Made by a program: the position numbers and the translations under genes. Positions 19,975 to 32,105 of a DNA stretch of 64,000 nucleotides are shown piece after piece (position 1 is the first letter of the stretch; each line of letters begins with the position of its first letter). This DNA comes from Lachnospiraceae bacterium (GTDB taxonomy: Bacteria > Bacillota > Clostridia > Lachnospirales > Lachnospiraceae): NCBI GenBank assembly GCA_022769665.1, contig JALEIR010000042.1:36172-100171 (forward strand). The letters run 5' to 3'. The notes under the pieces are model-generated. The model had not been told where the DNA came from, ran no database searches, and saw nothing but the letters and a program-made list of their open reading frames with translations.

Positions 19975-20814
19975 TTAACCGTTCTTTTTCAATTCTGCAA
20001 GTATCAAATCCTTTAAATCCCTGGTCTTGTCCTTCATACGCGCGTTCGCTGAGGGCGAAGTTAAGATGCCTGCAACAAGGCGGCTTGCCAAATCATATTT
20101 TTTAAACCGGAACGAAAGTACTGCCAATAAATAATCCACGGTAATCTCATCCATGCCGCACATCGGATAATTCTCCGTTTTTCTGGCTTCCACAAACCCT
20201 ATGTAAGCATTCTGCAGGTACTCGTTCTCCTGCTTTTCCAGTTCTGCCGACAATTTGGTATTTCCGCTCTCCGCAAGGGATTCCCGCCAGCCCCTTACCA
20301 GCCAGCCGCTTTTTAAGCAGATATAGGCCTTCTCGCTGGCTTTGGACTTTTTCACCACCGCACAGACAAGCGCTAATTTATAGCGTTCCATCGCCTGCTC
20401 ATAGCTGTAAATCTCGTCATGATACTCGGTTATATGCACATTCATGCTGATTTTTTCCTTAATCAGCTTAGCCTGGGCACTCCCCACATTTGCAAAATAT
20501 CTGCTCAACGCCGCATAACCGCACACAGGACACAGCTCCACGTCATATTTTACCGCGTCGATGCCCTCATATCTTGCACGCAAATCCATGTCGGTTCCTA
20601 TCAGCTTTGCTTTTCCGGTTTTCATAATCTTTGCGGGAAACTCCGTACCACAGACAGGACAGGTAAAATTTTTATCATAAATTAAGTCTTTTTCTTCCAC
20701 TTTGGGAGGTCCGGCAGCCGTTTCAGCTTTCTTTTCGGGCTCTTCCTCCTCAAACACATCCATCCCCTCAAGGCCTCCGAGACCAAGGCCACCAAGTCCT
20801 GATAATATTCCCAT
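19975..20814 (-). CDS. DUF2225-like protein
   Basis: DKNFTCPVCGTEFPAKIMKTGKAKLIGTDMDLRARYEGIDAVKYDVELCPVCGYAA. Confidence 0.85.
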   Translation of the reverse strand: MGILSGLGGLGLGGLEGMDVFEEEEPEKKAETAAGPPKVEEKDLIYDKNFTCPVCGTEFPAKIMKTGKAKLIGTDMDLRARYEGIDAVKYDVELCPVCGYAALSRYFANVGSAQAKLIKEKISMNVHITEYHDEIYSYEQAMERYKLALVCAVVKKSKASEKAYICLKSGWLVRGWRESLAESGNTKLSAELEKQENEYLQNAYIGFVEARKTENYPMCGMDEITVDYLLAVLSFRFKKYDLASRLVAGILTSPSANARMKDKTRDLKDLILAELKKNG

Positions 20815-20837
20815 ATTTCCCTCCGTTTCCCCTTCCC

Positions 20838-22511
20838 CTATTTCGGAAGTACAAAAGAACTCTTTAACGACACAATGCGGTTAAAAACAAGCTTTTCCGG
20901 AGTTGAATCCTTTGCATCCACACAGAAGAATCCCTGTCTGACAAACTGGAATCTGTCGTATGCCTTTGCTCCCCCGAAAGTCGGCTCCAAAAAGCACTGC
21001 TTCACCGTGAGGGAATTGGGATTCAGATAAAGCTCTCCCTCTTCGTTGTATATGGAGCCCTTCTCGTTTGCCACATCCTCATCAATCAGATTCTCATAGA
21101 GACGTACTTCAGCAGGAATCGCTGTCTTTGCCGCAACCCAGTGTATGGTACCCTTAACCTTTCTGCCGTCGGGACTGTTTCCACCCTTCGACGCAGGATC
21201 GTAAGTGCAGTGTATCTCCGTCACATTGCCCTGTGCATCCTTCACACATCCTGTACACGTCACAAAATATGCATTCATAAGTCGCACTTCATTTCCGGGG
21301 AACATACGGAAGTATTTCTTGGGCGGCTCCTCCATAAAATCATCGCGCTCAATATAAAGTTCTCTGCCAAAAGGAATTTCTCTGGTACCCAGTTCTTCAT
21401 TTTCCGGGTTATTCACAGCAGTAAGCATTTCTGTCTGCCCTTCCGGGTAATTGTCGATTACCAGCTTCACAGGATCCAGAATTGCCATATAGCGAGGTGC
21501 TTTTGCTTTTAAGTCCTCACGGATACAATACTCCAAAGCCGCATAATCAGCCACAGACTGAGCCTTGGATACGCCGCACATCTCCACAAACATTCTGATG
21601 GATTCGGGCGTAAAACCTCTGCGCCTCAGCGCAGCAATGGAAACCAGTCTGGGATCATCCCAGCCGTCTACGGTCCCGTTCTGAACCAGTTTCTTAATAT
21701 ATCGTTTTCCGGTAACCACATTTTTCAGATACATCTTTGCCTGCTCAATCTGCTTGGGAGGATGCGGGTATTCCAATTCCCTTACCACCCAGTCATAAAG
21801 CGGTCTGTGATCCTCAAATTCCAAAGTACAGATGGAGTGGGTAATTCCCTCAATTGCATCCTCGATGGGATGGGCAAAATCATACATAGGATAAATGCAC
21901 CACCGGTCTCCTGTGTTATGATGGGTCATATGAGCTACACGATAGATTACGGGGTCGCGCATATTGATATTGGGAGATGCCATATCTATGCGGGCGCGAA
22001 GCACTTTCTCTCCGTCTGCATACTTTCCGTCCTTCATCTCCTGAAAAAGTTTTAAATTCTCCTCCACGGAACGGGTACTGTAAGGATCCTCTTTGCCGGG
22101 CTCGGTAAAAGAACCTCTGTACTCCTTAATCTGTTCTGCGGAAAGATCCGAAACGTAAGCTTTTCCCTTCCGAATCAGCTTCAGGGCAGCCTCATACATC
22201 TGTCCGAAATAATTGGACGCAAAGAACAATCTGTCCTCCCAGTCCGCTCCCAGCCAGGCTACATCCTCCTTGATGGACTCAACAAACTCAATGTCCTCCT
22301 TCGTAGGATTGGTGTCATCAAAACGCATATTGAATTTACCGCCGTATTCCTGCGCCAGTCCGTAGTTTGTCAGAATTGCCTTGGCATGTCCGATATGAAG
22401 ATATCCGTTGGGCTCCGGCGGAAAACGGGTATGCACGGTATCGTACACTCCCTCTGCCAGGTCCTTGTCAATAATCATCTCAATAAAATTCCTTGATTCT
22501 GTCTCGCTCAT
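20838..22511 (-). CDS. glnS: Glutaminyl-tRNA synthetase
   Basis: [48 protein letters not shown]. Confidence 0.96.
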   Translation of the reverse strand: MSETESRNFIEMIIDKDLAEGVYDTVHTRFPPEPNGYLHIGHAKAILTNYGLAQEYGGKFNMRFDDTNPTKEDIEFVESIKEDVAWLGADWEDRLFFASNYFGQMYEAALKLIRKGKAYVSDLSAEQIKEYRGSFTEPGKEDPYSTRSVEENLKLFQEMKDGKYADGEKVLRARIDMASPNINMRDPVIYRVAHMTHHNTGDRWCIYPMYDFAHPIEDAIEGITHSICTLEFEDHRPLYDWVVRELEYPHPPKQIEQAKMYLKNVVTGKRYIKKLVQNGTVDGWDDPRLVSIAALRRRGFTPESIRMFVEMCGVSKAQSVADYAALEYCIREDLKAKAPRYMAILDPVKLVIDNYPEGQTEMLTAVNNPENEELGTREIPFGRELYIERDDFMEEPPKKYFRMFPGNEVRLMNAYFVTCTGCVKDAQGNVTEIHCTYDPASKGGNSPDGRKVKGTIHWVAAKTAIPAEVRLYENLIDEDVANEKGSIYNEEGELYLNPNSLTVKQCFLEPTFGGAKAYDRFQFVRQGFFCVDAKDSTPEKLVFNRIVSLKSSFVLPK

Positions 22512-22755
22512 TTGGTCGTTCCTTGCCTTTCCAAACCACATGGTCTAATTACCAGTTTCCTTTTATAATAGCACATGTGCCGAAGCATTATCAAGTAGTT
22601 CTTTCGGTCTCAGACCCGTAAACTCGCAATATAAACATTGACAGGAAACACAAACTATTCTATTATTTACAATATAACAGTTTAGCCGGACGCAGTGATA
22701 TCTGTTAAGCGGCGGAAACTTCACAAAACAACCTTACAGAGGACTCTATGAAAAA

Positions 22756-24069
22756 ATGATTAAAAAAATCAGGAATAAACTTTCAGTGTATCTCAGAGAA
22801 AATGCAATGGTGCCTCCTCAGGCACATTATGAGGAGAGCTCATCTTCCACGCAATCCTCTCTCGTCATCTGCGCCGGTCTGGCTACGCTGGTTTTTGTCT
22901 TATACTACCGAATTGCTCATGCTTTCTGCACCGCAGATGGTCTTCAGGACATGAAAGCACACGCTGAGTTTGCCCTGAATTTTTATTTAAACCCCAAGGT
23001 TTTTTTTCAGACATGGCTCAAGGTTCCTCACATGCTCTGGCATCTTATTGTCAAGTTCTTTCAGTCCAAGGCGCATATGCCGCTTGCGGAGGCAGCGTCA
23101 TTTACTTTCGCCTTGTTCGGCGTATTTTCCTTTGCTGTTACGGTCTGGTTCCTATATGGACTACTCAAGGCATATACCGGTCAGAAAAAGCTGGCATTGG
23201 CCTCTTTCGGCTCAGCTTTCCTCTCCTTTACGGGTCCCTTGATCATGGAATGGTTTTCCGATGGCTACATGGGGCAGTTTACTCCAAATCCCATGCATAA
23301 CCCGACCCATATGGCAACCAAGGGATTCGGTCTGCTGGCCATGATGGCAGGAATCGACATCATTAGAAAATATCGCGGTCAGGAAACCGTATTTTTCAAG
23401 GGCAGAAGACTGTATCTCTACTTTGGTCTTTTCTCCTTTTGCTCCGCATTGGCAAAACCGACATTTATGTATATGTTGCTGCCCGCCGGTGCAATCATGA
23501 TTCTTCTTGATCTCCTGGAGAGTGCACGGAAAAAGACACCGTCCTTGAGAGTCGTGTGGGACGCCGCTTGGAAACTGGCTGTTGCCACTCTTCCGACCTG
23601 TGCTTATATTCTGGCAGAATATGTAGCCTTGTTTTTCTTCGGCAAAGAACAGGGCATCTCTGTGGTGCTGACAAAACCCTTGGAGGTGTGGCACTTTTTC
23701 TCATTAAATGTGCCAAAAAGCATCCTGCTTGGCATGTGCTTTCCAATCTGGATGCTTTTGACAAACCCCGGCTATTTTTATAAGACCACGGAGGGAAGAC
23801 TTGGGGTATTGGGATATTTGACAGGCGTGTTGGAATTTTCCGTGCTGGCAGAATCCGGCAGTCGAAAGGACGCAGGCAACTTTGCTTGGTGCATGATGGC
23901 GGGTATGACGATATTTTTTGCGGTGAGTGTATGCCGTCTGATACTTTCCACCATGCAGAAGAAGTGCGGTGCGAGACATGCCGCTTATGTAATCTTCAGC
24001 TGGTTCCTGTTATTTTTACATGTCTATTCGGGGTTATCCCTATACGATGTTTTTGCCGGAATACTGTGA
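22756..24069 (+). CDS. Polytopic membrane protein, unknown function
   Basis: 437 aa, multiple hydrophobic segments; no family recognised. Confidence 0.65.
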   Translation: MIKKIRNKLSVYLRENAMVPPQAHYEESSSSTQSSLVICAGLATLVFVLYYRIAHAFCTADGLQDMKAHAEFALNFYLNPKVFFQTWLKVPHMLWHLIVKFFQSKAHMPLAEAASFTFALFGVFSFAVTVWFLYGLLKAYTGQKKLALASFGSAFLSFTGPLIMEWFSDGYMGQFTPNPMHNPTHMATKGFGLLAMMAGIDIIRKYRGQETVFFKGRRLYLYFGLFSFCSALAKPTFMYMLLPAGAIMILLDLLESARKKTPSLRVVWDAAWKLAVATLPTCAYILAEYVALFFFGKEQGISVVLTKPLEVWHFFSLNVPKSILLGMCFPIWMLLTNPGYFYKTTEGRLGVLGYLTGVLEFSVLAESGSRKDAGNFAWCMMAGMTIFFAVSVCRLILSTMQKKCGARHAAYVIFSWFLLFLHVYSGLSLYDVFAGIL

Positions 24070-24087
24070 CAAAGTCTGCTTCCTGCG

Positions 24088-25614
24088 CTATTTTTCTTCG
24101 ACATCATAGCTCCTTACAAATATATCCCGTTCCACAACATAGATATCATGAAGGTCATCACAGCGGACTGCCAGATAGTCTCCGGGCTTTCCGAGCATAT
24201 ATTTATTCTTATCCCATTCGGTAAACACTTTAACTCCCTTATCCAGAGGACGGGCGTAAATATGGGTTTCCCCTCTGGGGATACATCCGTGCGCATAATC
24301 CGACAGAAGCATATCCCTGCCGTTCAACCTGTTTTTTATCACCGGAGCATACTCTCTCTTTTGGATATAAGCTTTTTCATCACAGGTTTCTTCCAACGGA
24401 GCATAGGTATCCAGGAATTTCTTTTGTCTGTTGGGGTAGACCTCACCTTTAATCCCGATGATGATATAAAGGTCCTCCTCCACAGTCATATCAATATCTC
24501 CCTCCAGCGTACGGATTGTAATTGGCGTACCGACAGGGAGAATCTCATCTGCCTTTGCATACGCAACGGGAATCTTCCGCTTCACATACTTTTTCATCGC
24601 ACTCACATCGACATCATAGCTGTCCGCATAAATCAGCTCAAAACAGTCGAAATATTGTGTCATCCGATTGTTAAAATATCCTTCCGTATGCAGTGTCGGA
24701 TAATTTTCCTCATATTTTCGCAGACTGATAAAGCCGCCGGCTTTCTCATAATGTCCTCCGCCGGATCCGATTCCCTCTGCCAGGAATTCCGCCAGCTCAC
24801 TGGCATTGACCTCCTTGACACAGCTCCGCACGGAAAATTTATATCCGTCGTTGACTTCATTGAATACAACACAGGTCTTAATTGCATCCACCTGGAGCAG
24901 AAAATCACTGATTAACCCCAGGATATTCGGATCACAGGGCTGCGCCTTGATGACTGCGAATTCGTAATCATCATTATAACTGTAACGAATCAGGGCAATT
25001 CCGGCAATCTCCAGCTCCTTTAAGGATAAATTGGAATTTCGGAATAAGGTAATCAGACTCTTGTCCGTTTTCACTGCTTCCCTCATATCCATATCCAGAG
25101 GATTATACAGCTCCGAGAACTGATTGGTGTCCGTATAGAGTCCGTAATACAGCGCTGTGCCAAGGTACTCTTCACTGTTTACATCAAATTCCTCTTCCCG
25201 CAACAATTTCCACACCAGGGTAGCGCAGCTTCCCAGATTCGGATTGATTACGCTCAGGGGAATAGCATCTTTTTCCAACTGATGATGATCGATAATCGCC
25301 ACATGCTCCGCAGCCAGCCCCGTCACATTGCCCGAACCGTACTGACAGTCCACAGTAATCAGGAGTCCTTCCACCTGTAACGTCTCACCCTTGGCGACAC
25401 GGACATATTCCACAGGCAGATGCAGCTTATCCACCATCAGGCAAAGGTTTGATTTCTGTATCTGATTTCTTCCGCTGTAAACCAATCGAACCGCTTTTCC
25501 CTTACTTTGGAAGTAGCAGTACAGGCCATACCCCGATGCCAATGTATCCGCATCCGGGTTATCATGGCACTGTATCGTTATTTTTTCGTAAATTTCAAGA
25601 TCTGACAGCCTCAT
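24088..25614 (-). CDS. DHH family phosphoesterase
   Basis: ITIQCHDNPDADTLASGYGLY; VAIIDHHQLEK; GSGGGHYEKAGGF. Confidence 0.88.
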   Translation of the reverse strand: MRLSDLEIYEKITIQCHDNPDADTLASGYGLYCYFQSKGKAVRLVYSGRNQIQKSNLCLMVDKLHLPVEYVRVAKGETLQVEGLLITVDCQYGSGNVTGLAAEHVAIIDHHQLEKDAIPLSVINPNLGSCATLVWKLLREEEFDVNSEEYLGTALYYGLYTDTNQFSELYNPLDMDMREAVKTDKSLITLFRNSNLSLKELEIAGIALIRYSYNDDYEFAVIKAQPCDPNILGLISDFLLQVDAIKTCVVFNEVNDGYKFSVRSCVKEVNASELAEFLAEGIGSGGGHYEKAGGFISLRKYEENYPTLHTEGYFNNRMTQYFDCFELIYADSYDVDVSAMKKYVKRKIPVAYAKADEILPVGTPITIRTLEGDIDMTVEEDLYIIIGIKGEVYPNRQKKFLDTYAPLEETCDEKAYIQKREYAPVIKNRLNGRDMLLSDYAHGCIPRGETHIYARPLDKGVKVFTEWDKNKYMLGKPGDYLAVRCDDLHDIYVVERDIFVRSYDVEEK

Positions 25615-25638
25615 AAGATATCCTTCCTCAGCACTAAA

Positions 25639-26817
25639 TTAGTGATGGAACAGTCTGATTCCGGTAAATACCATCACCATATCGTACTTATTGCAGCATT
25701 CTATCACTCCATCGTCACGTACAGAGCCTCCGGGCTGTGCAATATATTTCACACCGCTCTTATGTGCTCTTTCAATATTGTCGGAGAAAGGGAAGAACGC
25801 GTCGGAACCAAGAGTTACATCCTGCATTTTATCCAGCCATGCGCGCTTCTCCTCTCGTGTAAATACAGGGGGTTTTACCTTGAAAATCTGTTCCCATGCC
25901 CCATCGGCCAACACATCCATATATTCATCACCTATATAGACATCAATGGCATTGTCTCTGTTGGCTCTTCCCAGACCTTCCACAAACTGCAGATTCATCA
26001 CCTGAGGAGACTGGCGCAGGAACCAGTTATCCGCCTTCTGACCTGCAAGTCTCGTACAATGGATACGGGACTGCTGTCCTGCACCGATACCGATAGCCTG
26101 ACCGCCCTTAACATAACAAACCGAATTGGACTGGGTGTATTTCAAGGTAATCAGTGCAATCTTCATATCAATGAGGGCACTCTCGGGGATTTCCTTATTT
26201 TCGGTAACGATATTGGACAGTAAATCGCCGTTAATATCCTGCTCGTTTCTTCCCTGCTCAAAGGTAATTCCGTAAACCTGCTTTTTCTCCACAGGTGCGG
26301 GAACATAAGACTCATCTATCTGAATCACATTATAATTCCCGTTCTTCTTGGATTTCAACATGGTAAGCGCTTCCTCGGTATATCCGGGCGCGATAACACC
26401 GTCGGAAACCTCTCTCTTAATCAGTCGTGCAGTATCCGCATCGCATATGTCGGAAAGAGCGATAAAATCGCCGAAGGAAGACATTCTGTCCGCACCTCTT
26501 GCCCTTGCGTATGCACAAGCCAGAGGAGAGAGCTGTCCCAAATCATCCACCCAGTAAATCTTTGCTAGTGTATCTTCCAGCGGCTGACCTACCGCCGCTC
26601 CTGCCGGAGAAACATGCTTAAAAGAAGTTGCGGCGGGAAGCCCTGTAGCTGCTTTCAGTTCCTTCACCAGCTGCCAGCCGTTGAAGGCATCCAGAAAGTT
26701 GATATAACCGGGCTTACCGTTCAGCACGGTAACCGGCAGTTCGCTTCCATCCTCCATATAAATTCTGGAGGGTTTTTGATTCGGGTTACATCCGTATTTC
26801 AACTCGATTTCATTCAT
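25639..26817 (-). CDS. Stand-alone AICAR formyltransferase (PurH C-terminal-type)
   Basis: LKYGCNPNQKPSRIY; TSFKHVSPAGAAVG; AQPGGSVRDDGVIECCNKYDMVMVFTGIRLFHH. Confidence 0.92.
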   Translation of the reverse strand: MNEIELKYGCNPNQKPSRIYMEDGSELPVTVLNGKPGYINFLDAFNGWQLVKELKAATGLPAATSFKHVSPAGAAVGQPLEDTLAKIYWVDDLGQLSPLACAYARARGADRMSSFGDFIALSDICDADTARLIKREVSDGVIAPGYTEEALTMLKSKKNGNYNVIQIDESYVPAPVEKKQVYGITFEQGRNEQDINGDLLSNIVTENKEIPESALIDMKIALITLKYTQSNSVCYVKGGQAIGIGAGQQSRIHCTRLAGQKADNWFLRQSPQVMNLQFVEGLGRANRDNAIDVYIGDEYMDVLADGAWEQIFKVKPPVFTREEKRAWLDKMQDVTLGSDAFFPFSDNIERAHKSGVKYIAQPGGSVRDDGVIECCNKYDMVMVFTGIRLFHH

Positions 26818-26861
26818 AATAGTATATTCCTTTCTCCGTAATTTATGATATTACACACAGT

Positions 26862-27569
26862 TTACTGATTCTTGTTAACAATTCTGGTTTCATAAGCCCC
26901 GGTGGCAATGTCGATGTATCTCACAAACAGAGATACCTTATTGTCGGGATTTAAACTGCTCCAAACCATTTCGGTAAAGCTGTCGATGTCTCCTGCAATC
27001 TTCACTGTTTTCGGCTCCCCATGAAAACTGGGCAGCGGATTCCCGTCATGCATGTAGGTGTGAATGAAACGACCTGTACCGGCTGCAGGATTATCGTAAG
27101 TATAGGTGTATCTGTTACAACAGGAAGGATCTCCGTCATCACTCTTTAATATCGACATGGAAAAATCATAATCTCCGTTCTCCACATGCATCAGACCGGA
27201 GATTCTGGGCGTATAGTTGGGACCGTCCGGCTCAAACTCCCTGCTTCTCAAAGCCTGTTCAAAAGTCAGTCCCTTTTGAAGGCCATCGTAAACCGTGTCG
27301 GTTTGGTCACCGTTTGTGACAATGGTTTCCTTTCCCAATACTCTCACGGGAGCATAGATAATTAGGCTGGGATCCTCCAATTTGGAAGGATCAAAGGCTT
27401 CTGTACGGATTCCTTCTCCCTCAGTCACAAAGACACGGTTGCGGCTGTTGGAGCTTCTTCCCATAATGAAATAGGCCGTGACTGCATACTTTCCATCTTC
27501 AGAACGCCCAATGACAATACCTCTTCCGGGATATTCGTTGTTTCTCAGTTCCTGATCCAGTTGTAACAT
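26862..27569 (-). CDS. IMP cyclohydrolase, PurO-like
   Basis: NNEYPGRGIVIGRSEDGKYAVTAYFIMGRSSNSRNRVF; start ATG 27569 after AAGGAGGA. Confidence 0.88.
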   Translation of the reverse strand: MLQLDQELRNNEYPGRGIVIGRSEDGKYAVTAYFIMGRSSNSRNRVFVTEGEGIRTEAFDPSKLEDPSLIIYAPVRVLGKETIVTNGDQTDTVYDGLQKGLTFEQALRSREFEPDGPNYTPRISGLMHVENGDYDFSMSILKSDDGDPSCCNRYTYTYDNPAAGTGRFIHTYMHDGNPLPSFHGEPKTVKIAGDIDSFTEMVWSSLNPDNKVSLFVRYIDIATGAYETRIVNKNQ

Positions 27570-27613
27570 ATATTCCTCCTTGTTTTGCGGAGCAAAATTC
27601 CTCCTTAAATAGA

Positions 27614-27647
27614 CAAAAACCACCTGAGCATCACAAAAATAGGTGGT
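27614..27647 (-). terminator. Intrinsic terminator of the ZTP riboswitch expression platform
   Basis: ACCACCT..AGGTGGTTTTTG on minus strand. Confidence 0.85.
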
Positions 27648-27718
27648 GCCCAGGCGGTCGGCTATCATACTAGCTGCACTCCCCGTGGGTACTCCCACTT
27701 CCGCCAGTCATGCAGCTG
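27646..27718 (-). ncRNA. ZTP riboswitch (pfl motif)
   Basis: Minus: CAGCTGCATGACTGGCGGAAGTGGGAGTACCCACGGGGAGTGCAGCTAG..GCCGACCGCCTGGGCA; matches the known pfl core (ACUGGCG..CACGGGGAG..CCGCCUGGGCA). Confidence 0.93.
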
Positions 27719-27767
27719 ATATATTTATATTACACGCTTTCGCCTGAAAATGCAAGTATTTTTGGGC

Positions 27768-30362
27768 TTACACTCCACCGCTGCAATACTTTGCTTCAAA
27801 GTCCTCTCTCTTCATGGGACGGTCAAAATAAAAGCCCTGGATATACTTAACCTTCATATTTCGTACAACTCTGTACTGTGCCTCTTTTTCGATGCCTTCT
27901 ACACAAATGCTCACACCCAGTGTCTCCGCAAGTTCTGCCACCATCTTGACAAAAGATTGTGAATAACCATCCTCTGCCAGGTCTTTCACAAAGCTCTGAT
28001 CCACCTTAATCATATCAAGCGGAATCTCTCTGATATGATTCAGCGAAGAATATCCCGTTCCAAAATCATCCAATGCAATTTGAACCCCCAGCGCCTTGAT
28101 ACGGTTCAATATTTTCTTCATTCGTCCCATATCGTTGATAGCAAGGCTCTCTGTCACTTCAAGAGTAAGAGACCTAGGCCTGATTCCCGTTTCCGCAAGG
28201 GTTTTTTCAACCATTTCCACCACATCCGCCTGTAACAGTTGGACCACGGAAAGATTGACATTCACCTTGTAGTCATAACCGGCATCATTCCACATTTTAC
28301 AACGCAGGCAGGCTTCCTTTAAAATATGATTACCGATTGGATTAATCAACCCCAGATACTCTGCCAGAGGAATAAACTCCGATGGCGGTATAAAACCGAG
28401 GTTGGTACTGTTCCAGCGGACCAGCGCTTCCGCACCGGCACATTTCCCACCGTCCTGTACATTGATAATGGGCTGATAATACACTTCAAATTCGCTGCAT
28501 CCTTCTGCAGCGGCATCACGCATATTCTTTTCCATATCCAGGCGACGGCCGGAAGAAGTGTTGATTCCCACACTATAGCTGGCCACCCGGTTCTTTCCGC
28601 TCTTCTTGGCCTCATACATGGCTATATCGGCCTTCTTAATCAAATCCGCCACGGAATCGCCCATATTCGGAAAGGTTACAATTCCCATACTCATGGTACA
28701 GTAATAATCTGTATCCTTTAAGAACCAGGGCTTCGCAAAAATCTGCTTGATATCTTCTACAATTCTGTCAAATTCGGAATATTGCTTGGGCGGAATGACT
28801 ATGACGAATTCGTCACCTCCCATACGGTAACAGGTATCCTCAATCCCCTGAATTCTCTGTAATGAATGAGAAATTGCCTTTAAAAGCACATCCCCGTATT
28901 GATGCCCCAGTCCGTCGTTAATATGCTTAAAATCATCCAGATCAAGGTATAACAGCGCACCGATGGTATTTGTTTTCTTTGCATGATCTATCTGCCTTGC
29001 CAAATCCCGCTCACAGCACATTCTGTTATAAAGCCCTGTCAGGAAGTCCGTATATGCCTGTTGCTCAATCTTCCTTTGATACAGCTTCTTATCTGTGATG
29101 TCATACAGGGAATACAAAACAGCAGCCTTCCCGTCAACCCAGGAAATTTCCTTGGATATCAAATCATACCAACGGGCACACTCCTCATGGTGAACCTCAC
29201 AGATACCGTTCTCCTGACCGACCTCAACCCCGGTCTCCAGCAGGTCCACAAAAGTATTATCTTTCAGTTCTTCCGCAAAAGTATTCTGAAGCTTTCGGTT
29301 TGCAAACAGCTTCTCTCCTGTACCCTTATCCCGCACATAGATGGCACATCCCACATTGTCCAGGATTGCCTCCAATGCCTCGTAAGAACTGGCAATGGAA
29401 TTCTTCTGAATACGTCTGGTCAGAATACTCTGCAGCAGCTTTACCGCATCTGCCGTAAACTTAATTTCCGACATAACCCAGCTGTGCTTTTTTCTGCGGT
29501 GATTCAGTGACAAAACCAATCCTGTTCCATCTTCCCGATGCAGTATGGGAAAAACCATCATGGCTTTTGCACCGAAATTTCTGACTTCCTCGCTGAATTC
29601 ATCCTCCGGAGTGTCTCCGGAATAAATCAACGGCTTGTCCGTTACTAAAAATGAATCCATCTTCTGATTGCTTGTCTTGTCAAAGCGCGACACTATCCCC
29701 TGTGCCAGCCATTGCGACAAAACATCCATAATATTCTTTTCCGGATAAATTTGAAAAATCAACGCACTGTCAACTTCCAGATGCTGCGCCAAAATACTCA
29801 GCCACTTATCCATCACCGCTTCAATCCGGTCATCACTGTCCAACAGCTGCACAATTTTGGTGGTGGACTCTATGGTGTGAAGCGTACGACTCATCTCCTG
29901 CTCAGCGAAACGGCTTCTCCGGCTTTCTGCCTCAGCGCTGAAACATGTCATTTTATTACGGAAAAGTGTACTGCTGGTATTCCTCAGCAGATCCAGAATC
30001 TGAAGGAAATGAACCTCGTCTGTCCCTTCATCCTCAAGAGAAAGCACAATCCAGTACAGAAGCGACTCCCCGTCTATCCGCACCGCTACGGCTGCCACGC
30101 AGCCCTCTGAACCATTCAGCTTCTCAACCGCCTGTTCCTCCAGCGAGCCTTCCTCCACTCTCTCTAGTATGGCATTTATCTGTTCTGACGACAAATACTC
30201 CCTGTTCTTTTCCAACCGGTCAGCCGGACCGGACCAGTCGCTTATCCTCTGTTTCTCACTGTCCAGACAACGGGCGCATACTCCCGTAACCAGACAAAAT
30301 TCATCCTGCAGGCGTTGTAATTCCTCCCGGTTAATCAATTCCAAGGATACGTTTGTCTGCAC
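27768..30362 (-). CDS. GGDEF-EAL protein with GAF/PAS and PocR-like N-terminus
   Basis: RMGGDEFVIVI; EALVRWNS; DDFGTGYSSL; both catalytic motifs look intact. Confidence 0.93.
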   Translation of the reverse strand: MQTNVSLELINREELQRLQDEFCLVTGVCARCLDSEKQRISDWSGPADRLEKNREYLSSEQINAILERVEEGSLEEQAVEKLNGSEGCVAAVAVRIDGESLLYWIVLSLEDEGTDEVHFLQILDLLRNTSSTLFRNKMTCFSAEAESRRSRFAEQEMSRTLHTIESTTKIVQLLDSDDRIEAVMDKWLSILAQHLEVDSALIFQIYPEKNIMDVLSQWLAQGIVSRFDKTSNQKMDSFLVTDKPLIYSGDTPEDEFSEEVRNFGAKAMMVFPILHREDGTGLVLSLNHRRKKHSWVMSEIKFTADAVKLLQSILTRRIQKNSIASSYEALEAILDNVGCAIYVRDKGTGEKLFANRKLQNTFAEELKDNTFVDLLETGVEVGQENGICEVHHEECARWYDLISKEISWVDGKAAVLYSLYDITDKKLYQRKIEQQAYTDFLTGLYNRMCCERDLARQIDHAKKTNTIGALLYLDLDDFKHINDGLGHQYGDVLLKAISHSLQRIQGIEDTCYRMGGDEFVIVIPPKQYSEFDRIVEDIKQIFAKPWFLKDTDYYCTMSMGIVTFPNMGDSVADLIKKADIAMYEAKKSGKNRVASYSVGINTSSGRRLDMEKNMRDAAAEGCSEFEVYYQPIINVQDGGKCAGAEALVRWNSTNLGFIPPSEFIPLAEYLGLINPIGNHILKEACLRCKMWNDAGYDYKVNVNLSVVQLLQADVVEMVEKTLAETGIRPRSLTLEVTESLAINDMGRMKKILNRIKALGVQIALDDFGTGYSSLNHIREIPLDMIKVDQSFVKDLAEDGYSQSFVKMVAELAETLGVSICVEGIEKEAQYRVVRNMKVKYIQGFYFDRPMKREDFEAKYCSGGV

Positions 30363-30486
30363 AATTTTGCCTCCATCTTATATAATATTATCCCCTGCCA
30401 GGTCATCAAACAGCCACACAACTATTTTTGACCATAACATAGTTATTTTAGCATATTTCACCCTAATTGTGCAACAATTTATAAAA

Positions 30487-30514
30487 AAAGCATGTATCTT
30501 TTCGACACATGCTT
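30487..30514 (-). terminator. Terminator of guaB
   Basis: AAGCATGTGTCGAAAAGATACATGCTTTTTTT on minus. Confidence 0.85.
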
Positions 30515-30522
30515 TCTTTTCC

Positions 30523-32019
<1,497 letters not shown>

Positions 32020-32068
32020 TCATAACCCCGGACATCAATCATTCCGGGGTTACTTTGAATTGCATATG

Positions 32069-32097
32069 AGTTTATCAGAGTTTAAAAATATTGTCAA
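32069..32097 (-). promoter_or_regulatory. Promoter of guaB
   Basis: TTGACA-17 nt-TAAACT, followed by hairpin AACCCCGGA/TCCGGGGTT. Confidence 0.55.
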
Positions 32098-32105
32098 TGA
32101 AAAAC

